Shown here: positions 7,789 to 19,622 of the stretch, piece after piece
Layout of the letters: the number at the start of each line of letters is the position of its first letter
Numbering within the stretch: position 1 is the first letter of the stretch
Assembly (NCBI GenBank): GCA_016177915.1
Contig: JACOUI010000331.1
Location: 1-32,200 of the forward strand
Direction: 5' to 3'
Source: Planctomycetia bacterium
GTDB taxonomy: Bacteria > Planctomycetota > Planctomycetia > Pirellulales > S012-138
DNA length: 32,200 nucleotides
Program-made: the position numbers and the translations under genes
Notes under the pieces: model-generated
What the model was told of the DNA's origin: nothing
The model's input: only the letters and a program-made list of their open reading frames with translations
The model's database searches: none

Positions 7789-8790
7789 ATGACCCGCACC
7801 TCCATGCCCGCTGCGCCCCGCCTTTCGCCACTCCCCTCGCGCCGCGATCTCCTCCACGCCGGCCTGGGCGCCCTGGCCTTTGCCGCCGCATCGCCAATCG
7901 CAAGCGCCGTGTTCGCCCAAAACAAGGCCCAGCAGAAAAAAGACGCAGCCGGCAAAGCCGCCGCAGCCGGCTTCATCGACGCCCACTCCCACATCTGGAC
8001 CCCCGACACGGCAAAATACCCGCTCGCCAAGGGCTTCAAGAAAGAAGACATGAAGCCCGCCAGCTTCACGCCCGAGGAGTTGATGCGGCATGCCAAGCCC
8101 GAGGGCGTCTCGCGCGTCGTCCTCATTCAGATGAGCTTCTACGGCTTCGACAATTCCTACATGCTGGGCGCGATCCAGGCGCATCCGCAGGCCTACGTCG
8201 GCGTGGCCGTCATCGACGAAAACGACACGCCGGCCGAAAAAATGCGGGAGCTGAAAAAGCTCGGCGTGCGGGGGTTTCGCATCCGCCCCGGCGAAAGGAA
8301 GGCCGACGCCTGGCTCGCGGGCGACGGAATGGCCGCCATGTGGAAACGCGGCGCGGAAGAGAATCTCGCCATGTGCTGCCTGATCGACGCGAAGTTCCTG
8401 CCTTCGGTCGATCGGATGTGCCAGAAGCACCCGGAGACGCCGCTCGTCATCGACCATTTCGCCCGGATCGGCGTCGACGGCGAAATCCGCGAGACGGACC
8501 TGGCGAACCTGTGCCAGCTCGCCCAGCACAAGCGAACGAGCGTCAAGATCTCCGCGTATTATGCCCTGGGCAAGAAAAAGTCGCCCTACAAGGACCTCGT
8601 GCCGATGATCCGGCGCTTGCTCGATGCCTTCGGGCCGGAGCGGTTGATGTGGGCCTCGGACTGCCCGTTCCAGGTGCAAGAGGGGCACACCTACAAGGAG
8701 TCGATCGACCTCATTAAGAACCTCGACGTGCCCGAGGGCGACCGGCAGTGGCTCCTGCGGAAGACGGCCGAGAAGGTATTCTTCGGTTGA
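7789..8790 (+). CDS. Exported amidohydrolase-2 family metal-dependent hydrolase
   Basis: 333-residue TIM-barrel hydrolase of the amidohydrolase-related (amidohydrolase_2) family, whose members cleave or decarboxylate ring and lactone compounds; the substrate here is unknown. The N-terminus has a twin-arginine signal (SRRDLLHAGLGALAFAAA, residues 17-34), so folded, metal-loaded export by Tat is likely. The metal ligands start with Asp64-Ala-His66-Ser-His68. Later come LVIDHFAR (conserved His) and LMWASDCPF (conserved Asp). ATG 7789 follows AAAGGA at good spacing. The preceding gene is on the other strand, so a promoter should lie in 7689-7788; I see no strong box. Confidence 0.87.
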   Translation: MTRTSMPAAPRLSPLPSRRDLLHAGLGALAFAAASPIASAVFAQNKAQQKKDAAGKAAAAGFIDAHSHIWTPDTAKYPLAKGFKKEDMKPASFTPEELMRHAKPEGVSRVVLIQMSFYGFDNSYMLGAIQAHPQAYVGVAVIDENDTPAEKMRELKKLGVRGFRIRPGERKADAWLAGDGMAAMWKRGAEENLAMCCLIDAKFLPSVDRMCQKHPETPLVIDHFARIGVDGEIRETDLANLCQLAQHKRTSVKISAYYALGKKKSPYKDLVPMIRRLLDAFGPERLMWASDCPFQVQEGHTYKESIDLIKNLDVPEGDRQWLLRKTAEKVFFG

Positions 8791-8823
8791 GGCCGGATTC
8801 GTTCAATGCTCAAGCGGCCCAGA

Positions 8824-8916
8824 AGCCCGGCTGAAGCCGGCTAAGAGGAACTTGGGGCAGGCCGCGAACCACCGGCTGGAAGCCGGCGGCAGACAGGATG
8901 CCGGCTGAAGCCGGCA
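8824..8916. repeat. Three GCCGGCT-GAAGCCGGC palindromes
   Basis: CCGGCT-GA-AGCCGG palindromes occur at 8827-8840, 8872-8886 (with one extra G) and 8901-8914. They lie between the stop of the amidohydrolase and the start of the DUF255 gene. Each can form a stable short hairpin and together they may end transcription of the upstream gene. They look like a dispersed palindromic repeat family rather than coding DNA. Confidence 0.8.
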
Positions 8917-8966
8917 CATAATACGACCTCGACACTCGCTCCGCCTCCACGCTCTCCAATAGCACA

Positions 8967-11132
<2,166 letters not shown>

Positions 11133-11344
11133 TGCACGGGCCGAAAAGCGCTTCGAATCGCGGACGCAAGCGAGCAAAAAACGGCGCGGATTTCGGCGCA
11201 AAAAATCCTCGTCCTACGCGAGCGCTCGGCGATCGGCAGACATCGTCGGAGCCGATTCCACAAACCATTGATTTTCAATGGGTTACAACGTCGGATGGAC
11301 AAGAAAAATCGCCCCGCTATCGCCTCCCGAACGCCCCTGGATTC

Positions 11345-11353
11345 TGCTATAAT
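11345..11353 (+). promoter_or_regulatory. candidate extended -10 promoter for dnaA
   Basis: TGCTATAAT fits the extended -10 form TG-N-TATAAT, which can work without a -35 box; none is visible at 17 bp. Transcription from about 11360 would give a leader of about 200 bases before the GTG start of dnaA. Confidence 0.45.
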
Positions 11354-11412
11354 CCGGCCACGTCAAAAGATCGTTGACGAGGGAGATTTGGGTCTTTGAT
11401 TTGAGCGCTGCG

Positions 11413-11455
11413 GCGGGCGATCTTCGCGCCCGCGCCGGGCGATTTTTTTCGCCCG
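11413..11455 (+). promoter_or_regulatory. twin hairpins in the dnaA leader
   Basis: Two perfect 7-bp stems sit side by side: GCGGGCG (11413-11419) with CGCCCGC (11427-11433), and CGGGCGA (11436-11442) with TCGCCCG (11449-11455). The second has an all-T loop of six. Both left arms share GGGCGA, so they look like duplicated units. They would lie in the 5' leader of the dnaA mRNA if the promoter at 11345-11353 is real. The lack of a T-run after the second stem argues against a simple terminator. Confidence 0.5.
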
Positions 11456-11566
11456 CACGCCGCGCGGCTCGGGAGCGAACATCGTTGTTCGTCCCGCCGC
11501 AATCAATCGGGCCCGGCGCGCTGCGCTTTGGCGCGCTCATTGCCGCTCGCAGGGGACGGATCGACT

Positions 11567-12418
11567 GTGCCAGGGATTCTGCGGATACCAGTGCCGGGCC
11601 GGCTGCTGCGCGACGCGCAGGCGCCGCGCGGCGCCGCCGGTCAGCCGCTAGCGCACTTCCTCGCGCCGGATGACGACGCGCTGCTGGCCGTCGTTGCCCG
11701 CTCGCTCCTCGCGCCCCCCGGCGACGACGCGGTGCGCTTTCCGGGCGTCGCAATCTACGGCCCTTCCGGCACGGGCAAGACGCACCTGGCCTTTGGCCTG
11801 GCGCACCTGTTCCAGCGGCAGTATCCGCACTCCGCGGCGATTTATCTCCCGGCCGTCGACCTGGTCCAGGCCTGCACCGGCCCGGAAAACGCCAGCCGCC
11901 TCACGGACCTGCAGGAACAACTCCGCCAGGCTGACCTTCTGGCCCTGGACGACGTCGCCCGGCTCGCCGGCAAGGCCAAAGACCAGGAGATGCTCGCCCG
12001 GCTGCTGGATCAACTGGATGACCGGGGCGCGAACGTCATTTGCACTCTCACGTCGGCGCCGCGCGATTGCGGACTTTTGCCGGCGCTGGAAAGCCGCCTG
12101 GCGGCCATGCTTCAAATCGCCCTGGCGCCGCCGAACCTGGACGTGCGTTGCGCCTTGCTCTTGGACATCGCAGCGACGCTCGACCTCGTGCTGCCAGCCG
12201 AAACCGCAGATTACCTGGCCCGCGAAGTCTCCGGCACGGCCCGCGACCTGCGCGGCCTCCTCACGCACGGCACGCTCGACGCGATTGGTCAGTATTTCGG
12301 CGGGCGCGATCATACCACCGTGCTCCACGGCTGCCGGCGGATTGAAGAGCTGCTGCTGCAGGACCCCTGTCTGCGGCAGGCGGTCGAGCGGCTCGGCCGG
12401 GAACTTCAGGGCTGCTGA
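11567..12418 (+). CDS. dnaA: Reduced DnaA replication initiator
   Basis: 283-residue DnaA relative from GTG 11567, preceded by AGGGGA; TTG 11528 is a less likely start. The AAA+ core is complete: Walker A GPSGTGKTHL (65-74), the initiator-specific helix near 131-150, Walker B LLALDD (124-129), sensor I TLTSAP, arginine finger in ESRL (Arg177), box VII LAPPNLDVR and sensor II GTARDLRG (223-230). The sequence then passes directly to THGTLDAIGQYFGGRDHTTV and the recognition helix. Compared with E. coli DnaA, about 75 residues are missing: the end of domain III, the linker helix and the first half of domain IV with the basic loop. Domains I and II are also absent (E. coli 467 residues). Location ahead of dnaN supports DnaA. 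An Hda-type role is less likely because the DNA-contact signature is kept. Confidence 0.85.
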   Translation: MPGILRIPVPGRLLRDAQAPRGAAGQPLAHFLAPDDDALLAVVARSLLAPPGDDAVRFPGVAIYGPSGTGKTHLAFGLAHLFQRQYPHSAAIYLPAVDLVQACTGPENASRLTDLQEQLRQADLLALDDVARLAGKAKDQEMLARLLDQLDDRGANVICTLTSAPRDCGLLPALESRLAAMLQIALAPPNLDVRCALLLDIAATLDLVLPAETADYLAREVSGTARDLRGLLTHGTLDAIGQYFGGRDHTTVLHGCRRIEELLLQDPCLRQAVERLGRELQGC

Positions 12419-12777
12419 CCGATGACCCGCCGTTTGTGGAAAACCTGTGAAACAACTGTTGAAGGACGCCGCGTGGGCAACCGACATCGAACCGCCGCTG
12501 ACAGCTGCGCATCGAACGCCATGCGCCGCGCCACAAGCCAACGCGAGCCGTCGCGCCGGCGACACTCCCATGACGGTTTTTCCACAGGCGGTTTTGGCCG
12601 CCGCCAAGACGGCGGCGAGCGCAAACACCGTCAAGCCAGCCGCCCGCAGACGCTTGCGTCCGCCAGACCGCCTGCTATCAACACATTCCGTGCTTGATTG
12701 ACTACTTCTCTGATCAAGTTTTACTAACACAAAGAGAAGAAAACCGGGACCGCAACGAGCTACATCAAGGACAAGCC
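12419..12777. other. Candidate replication origin between dnaA and dnaN
   Basis: A 359-base gap without a supported gene. It contains two DnaA-box-like 9-mers in opposite orientation: TGTGGAAAA at 12435-12443 and TTTTCCACA at 12578-12586, each one base from TTATCCACA. The last about 90 bases (12675-12765) are clearly richer in A+T than the surroundings and could unwind. They include an inverted CTTGAT/ATCAAG pair (12693-12698, 12713-12718). A 27-bp repeat also found at 35-61 directly follows the second box. Location beside dnaA/dnaN is a common place for bacterial origins; whether planctomycetes use it is not shown here. Confidence 0.5.
12588..12614. repeat. 27-bp repeat, copy 2, next to a DnaA-box-like site
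   Basis: Exact copy of 35-61. Here it starts one base after the TTTTCCACA box, and the CACA before it is also matched in part at copy 1 (CACAG at 31-35). Confidence 0.65.
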
Positions 12778-13895
12778 ATGAAGATCACCTGTGAACGCGA
12801 GAAGCTGCTAAACGCCTTCGGGCAGGCCGCCGGCGTGGCCCCCGCGCGCAGCCCGCATCCCATCCTCAAGAACGTGAAAATCGAGGTGCAAAAGACCGGT
12901 GCCGTGCTCCTGGCAACCGATCTGGAGTTGGGCGTCCGCGTGGACGTGCCCGACGTGCAGATCGAAACGCCCGGCACGGCCGTCCTGCCGATCGATCGTT
13001 TTTCGGCCATCCTCCGCGAATCGTCGGACGAGAAACTGCTAATCGAGACCGACGGCCAGGGGATCATCGTCGAAACGCAGCACAGCAAGTTCAACCTGCC
13101 GGCGGAAAACCCCGACGAATTTCCCGCTGTGGCCACGTTCAGCGAGCAGAAATACCATGAGCTTGCCGGCCGGTTTTTCCGGGAACTGATCCGCCGCACG
13201 GCGTTCGCCACGGACGTCGAGAGCACGCGCTATGCCTTGGGCGGCGTGCTGATCGAGCTGGCCGGCAGCAAGATCACCGCCGTGGCGACCGACGGCCGCC
13301 GGCTGGCGAAGGTGGAAGGCCGCGGCGAGGCGATCGGCGGGCACGGCACCGGCGATTCGACGACCATCATTCCCACCCGCACGATGCAGGCCCTGGAGCG
13401 GCTACTGGGTGACGGCGAGGGCGAGGTGCAGCTTGCCGCGCGGCCCAACGATGTGCTGGTCCGCACGAAGCAGTGCACGATGTACTCGCGGCTGGTCGAG
13501 GGCCGCTTCCCCAACTGGCGCGGCGTCCTGCCGGACACGAGTCGTGCCCAGTCGATCCAGCTTGTCGTCGGGCCGACGCACTCCGCCGTCCGCCAGGCCG
13601 CCATCACCGCCAGCGAAGACAGCCGCGGCGTGGACTTCACGTTCGGCGACGGCCGGCTCGTGCTTACGGGCCGCTCGACCGACCGGGGCCAGTCACGCGT
13701 CGAGCTTCCCGTGCCCTACGACGGCAGCCCGATCTCCATCATGCTCGACCCACGGTTCTTCGCCGATTTCCTGAAAGTCGTGGAGCCGGAGAAGACCTTC
13801 ACGCTGCAGCTCATCGACTCGGAGAACCCGGCCGTCTGCATGACGGACGATGGCTACATGTACGTGATCATGCCCCTGGCCCGCGACCACCACTG

Positions 13896-13896
<1 letters not shown>
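12778..13896 (+). CDS. dnaN: DNA polymerase III sliding clamp, beta subunit
   Basis: 372-residue processivity clamp, the usual length for the family, which dimerises around DNA and tethers the replicative polymerase. ATG 12778 is preceded by AAGGA at good spacing; the frame is open upstream but enters the origin-like gap. Three repeated clamp domains can be traced, beginning with MKITCEREKLLNAFGQAAGV. Typical segments are ATDGRRLAKVEG, SRLVEGRFPNW and the C-terminal YVIMPL. Order dnaA-dnaN-dciA-gyrB is a conserved replication block. It overlaps the next gene by one base (TGATG). Confidence 0.96.
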
Positions 13897-17028
<3,132 letters not shown>

Positions 17029-17044
17029 CGCACAGCCCGGCGAG

Positions 17045-17064
17045 CCGGAGGCGTCAGCCTCCGG
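17045..17064. terminator. Hairpin after gyrB, probably a dispersed palindromic repeat
   Basis: CCGGAGGC-GTCA-GCCTCCGG is a perfect 8-bp stem with a 4-base loop, 16 bases after the gyrB stop. There is no T-run, so it would act as an mRNA 3'-end barrier rather than a classical intrinsic terminator. It lies between convergent genes. Confidence 0.6.
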
Positions 17065-17090
17065 GTGTCTCGTCTGTGCTGCGATCGGCG

Positions 17091-17498
17091 TCACGCGCCG
17101 CGCTTGACGAGAGCAGGCGCTGCTTGCAGCGGCGCCGATAGCTTCGCCAGGCACAACTGGTTCAGGCTCACGCCTTCGCGCTCGGCCTCAGTCAGAAGCG
17201 AGGCGTGGACGGAGCGCGGCACGCGCACAAGAATGCGCCCGCTCACCTCGTCGATCGACTTGCCGTCCGAAACGATCGGACGGGGCAGCTTGCCGATGAG
17301 TTCCTGAATTCGACGGTGCTGTTGCGTCTTGATGAACGCCGCGCGCTCCTGCGCCGTCGGGAAAAGCTCGGTGCACTTCCCGCACGGGCCGAAGAGCGCG
17401 TTGTGCGCCTGGACCCAGTTGAGTCCGGTGGCGCGGAGTTTCTCCGCAAACGCCAGCGCTTCTTTGGCGCGGAGTTCGACAGTTGACTTTTTTTGCAT
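17091..17498 (-). CDS. HicB-like ribbon-helix-helix protein, orphan
   Basis: About 135 residues. The C-terminal part GRILVRVPRSVHASLLTEAE and REGVSLNQLCLAKL is the ribbon-helix-helix end typical of HicB-type antitoxins, which bind DNA as dimers and repress their own operon. The N-terminal about 70 residues do not look like the HicB partial RNase-H fold. They contain NWVQAHNALFGPCGKCTELF with a Cys-X-X-Cys pair, then a helical HRRIQELIGKL. ATG 17498 has AGGGA at 7 bases; ATG 17504 is the alternative. No HicA-like toxin gene lies on either side. It may be a stand-alone DNA-binding regulator. Confidence 0.7.
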   Translation of the reverse strand: MQKKSTVELRAKEALAFAEKLRATGLNWVQAHNALFGPCGKCTELFPTAQERAAFIKTQQHRRIQELIGKLPRPIVSDGKSIDEVSGRILVRVPRSVHASLLTEAEREGVSLNQLCLAKLSAPLQAAPALVKRGA

Positions 17499-17543
17499 GC
17501 TCATTTCCCTGCGAATGGACGGAGGTGTTGCGGCACCCGATCC

Positions 17544-17553
17544 ATGATATCAT
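17544..17553. promoter_or_regulatory. ATGATATCAT palindrome, candidate operator
   Basis: A perfect 10-bp palindrome, followed six bases later by a second GATATC (17559-17564). It lies 46 bases upstream of the ribbon-helix-helix gene on the minus strand, where such proteins often bind. Function is inference. Confidence 0.35.
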
Positions 17554-17616
17554 CCGCGATATCGACGGCAAAGCGCTATGTAACCCCTTCGGGGTATCCA
17601 TTCTCGTGGAAGCGAA

Positions 17617-17648
17617 CCCAGGGTGCGCCGCTGCGCGGCGACCCTGGG
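17617..17648. repeat. CCCAGGGT...ACCCTGGG hairpin
   Basis: Outer arms CCCAGGGT (17617-17624) and ACCCTGGG (17641-17648) pair perfectly. Inner arms CGCCGC (17626-17631) and GCGGCG (17635-17640) extend the stem with one bulged G. An ACCCC-TTC-GGGGT palindrome lies just upstream (17583-17595), and GCTATGCTATACA just downstream could hold a -10 box for the glycosidase gene. It looks like a dispersed repeat. Confidence 0.7.
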
Positions 17649-17746
17649 CTATGCTATACAACGCTTTCAGCGTAGGAGAAGAAAGCAGAAGCATCGGAGT
17701 CAAGGCTGCGCCCATTCAGCCGGTGGTGTCGACGCGGAGCGAAGCC

Positions 17747-18862
17747 ATGAGATTTACCCTTGTTGCGTTGTTCGTCTGCGTTTGCTGCTGCCCGGTGTTT
17801 GGCAGCGCCGCCGAGCTCCAAAAAATCCGCGTCTCCGACGACAAACGCGGTTTCGTCCTGGCGCCCTCCGCAAAACCCTTCGTCCCCTGGGGCTTCAATT
17901 ACGACCACGACGAAGAGGGCCGGCTGATCGAGGATTACTGGGACAAGGAATGGCCCAAGGTCGAAGAGGACTTCCGCGAGATGAAGGCCCTCGGCGCGAA
18001 CGTCGTCCGCATCCACCTCCAGACCGGAAAGTTTTTGAAGTCCAAGAGCGAGCCGAACCAGGAGGCGCTCGACCGCCTGGGCAAGCTGCTCGAGCTGGCC
18101 GAGAGCGTCGGAGTCTATCTCGATCTCACCGGCCTGGGCTGCTACCACAAGCAGGACGTGCCGGAGTGGTACGACGTCCTTGGCGAGGAGGAGCGCTGGG
18201 CCGCCCAGGCGGTCTTCTGGGAGGCGGTGGCCGGGCGCTGCGCCAAAAGCCCGGCCGTCTTCTGCTACGACCTGATGAACGAGCCGGTCGTGCCCGGCGG
18301 CAAGCGGAACGCGGCCGACTGGCTCGGCCCCGCCTTCGCCGGGAAGCACTTCGTGCAGGTGATCACGCTCGACCAGGCCGACCGGCCGCGGCCGGACATC
18401 GCCCGCAAGTGGATCTCGCAGCTTGCCGCCGCCATCCGCAAGGTCGACAAGGACCACCTCGTCACGGTCGGTATGGTCGACTGGAGCCTCGACCGGCCGG
18501 GACTCACCTCCGGCTTCGTGCCCGACAAGGTCTCCGGCGACCTCGATTTCATCTGCGTTCACATTTATCCCAAGAGCGGCAAGCTCGACGAGGCCCTGGC
18601 CACGCTCAAGGGCTTTTCCGTCGGGATCGGCAAGCCGGTGGTGATCGAGGAGATGTTCCCGCTTTCGTGTACGGCGGACGAACTGGACGATTTCTTGAGT
18701 CGCGGCAAGGAGCACGTCGCCGGCGGGATCGGATTCTACTGGGGCAAGACGCCCGAGGAGTATAGGAAAGGCGGCACAATCGGCGACGCGATCACGCTGG
18801 CCTGGCTGGAGCTGTTTCAGAAGCGGGCCAAAAGCGTCCCGCCGCTGCCGGACGCGAAATAG
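17747..18862 (+). CDS. Secreted GH5-like glycoside hydrolase
   Basis: 371-residue exported protein; ATG 17747 has GGAG 9 bases upstream. The signal peptide covers residues 1 to about 21 (LVALFVCVCCCPVFGSA). The body is a TIM barrel of glycoside hydrolase family 5 or a relative: GFNYDHDEEG near the start, LGANVVRIHLQ, the acid/base Asn178-Glu179 in DLMNEP, DFICVHIYP and a C-terminal nucleophile Glu301 or Glu302 in VIEEMFPL. The substrate, perhaps a beta-mannan or other plant or algal beta-glycan, cannot be told. It is separated from the next gene, on the opposite strand, by 15 bases. Confidence 0.83.
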   Translation: MRFTLVALFVCVCCCPVFGSAAELQKIRVSDDKRGFVLAPSAKPFVPWGFNYDHDEEGRLIEDYWDKEWPKVEEDFREMKALGANVVRIHLQTGKFLKSKSEPNQEALDRLGKLLELAESVGVYLDLTGLGCYHKQDVPEWYDVLGEEERWAAQAVFWEAVAGRCAKSPAVFCYDLMNEPVVPGGKRNAADWLGPAFAGKHFVQVITLDQADRPRPDIARKWISQLAAAIRKVDKDHLVTVGMVDWSLDRPGLTSGFVPDKVSGDLDFICVHIYPKSGKLDEALATLKGFSVGIGKPVVIEEMFPLSCTADELDDFLSRGKEHVAGGIGFYWGKTPEEYRKGGTIGDAITLAWLELFQKRAKSVPPLPDAK

Positions 18863-18877
18863 AGTTTCGTCGATGGG

Positions 18878-19522
18878 CTATCCGCGGCGATCCAGCTCAG
18901 CCATCAAGTCCTTGACCGGCACGGTAAAGCCTTGAAGGACCGCGCCGCCCTCGAGCGTGTCGGCCGGGCCGAGCGTCGTGAAGTGCGCCGTCGACGTGTA
19001 GACCGTCACCGTCCTGGCCGCCGGATCGATTTCCCAGACCAGCTCGACGCCCGCGGTGAAATAGTCGTTTCGTTTCACGGCCATCTCGCCCGGCGTGTTC
19101 GTGCGGCTGAGGACCTCGACCACGAGATTCGGCGCCAATCGCGGCACGGGCGACGCCGGCCGGCGGCGGCCCGGCAGCCTGTCCCAGCTCGTGAAGGCCA
19201 CATCGGGAATCCGCACGAGATCGGGCATCAATTCCACGGTGCCGTCCGAACCCGTCACGATCCCCAGGTTTCTCGGAATGACGAACGCGTTGAGAATCCC
19301 GCCCACGAACGCCGCCAGGCTCGATTCATTAAAGCCCGCGGCCTTCTCGACAAGCACGCCTTCAATCAGCTCGCAGAGTCTCTCCTCGCGCCGCTCGACA
19401 TCGACCACGTCCTGCACCTTGGCCGTGCCGGGGTGCGGGTGGAAGCGAATGCGATCGAGCGGCACGCCGCCGAGACGGTCGAGCAGGTCAGCAAGAGTGT
19501 GAATGGAAGATGTCGCCGACAT
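18878..19522 (-). CDS. Uma2 family (DUF820) PD-(D/E)XK nuclease-fold protein, copy 3
   Basis: 214 residues and more diverged than the other two copies. It has an extended N-terminus (TLADLLDRLGGVPLDRIRFH), then RREERLCELIEGVLVEK in place of the shorter head. The nuclease-fold pattern follows: IPDVAFTSWDRLPG, PNLVVEVLSRTNTPGEMAVK, then YFTAGVELVWEIDP. The putative catalytic Asp, Glu and Lys are present. It probably belongs to a different Uma2 subgroup. ATG 19522 lacks a strong ribosome-binding site. The upstream gamma-glutamyltransferase gene on the same strand ends 92 bases away. Confidence 0.87.
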   Translation of the reverse strand: MSATSSIHTLADLLDRLGGVPLDRIRFHPHPGTAKVQDVVDVERREERLCELIEGVLVEKAAGFNESSLAAFVGGILNAFVIPRNLGIVTGSDGTVELMPDLVRIPDVAFTSWDRLPGRRRPASPVPRLAPNLVVEVLSRTNTPGEMAVKRNDYFTAGVELVWEIDPAARTVTVYTSTAHFTTLGPADTLEGGAVLQGFTVPVKDLMAELDRRG

Positions 19523-19590
19523 CGCGTTACACGTGTGAGGACGGAATCCGATCTGATTGTATCTACATCAATTCTACCCTCGTGCACGCC

Positions 19591-19622
19591 AATCCAAAAT
19601 CGCAAATCCAAAACCTAAAATC
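19591..19622. repeat. AATCCAAAAT A-rich repeat, copy 1
   Basis: AATCCAAAATCGCAAATCCA and the following bases form tandem AATCCAAA-type units. Read on the minus strand it is TTTTAGG-TTTTGGATTTGCG and so on; the TAG is the stop codon of the gamma-glutamyltransferase gene. A second copy follows the cytochrome gene at 30882-30902. Confidence 0.65.

Larger units (their letters stand above)
11133..11566 (+). other. Gene-free leader upstream of dnaA
   Basis: This 434-base stretch has no supported gene. It holds a perfect 7-bp inverted repeat CCATTGA-TTT-TCAATGG at 11265-11281, which could end the upstream DUF255 transcript or act as an operator, and TCCACA cores near 11255-11260. It also holds an extended -10 box at 11345-11353 and two hairpins at 11413-11455. 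The stretch 11470-11560 shows nothing further apart from AGGGGA at 11551-11556 serving dnaA. Confidence 0.6.

Noticed and set aside
12422-12701. Small plus-strand frames in the dnaA-dnaN gap
   Set aside because: They have no ribosome-binding site, the composition is very Arg-rich, and they cross the DnaA-box-like sites and the repeat. Better read as non-coding origin-like DNA.
17505-17746. Possible hicA toxin partner upstream of the HicB-like gene
   Set aside because: No small frame with a HicA-like Gly-Ser-His motif was found. The stretch holds palindromes instead.
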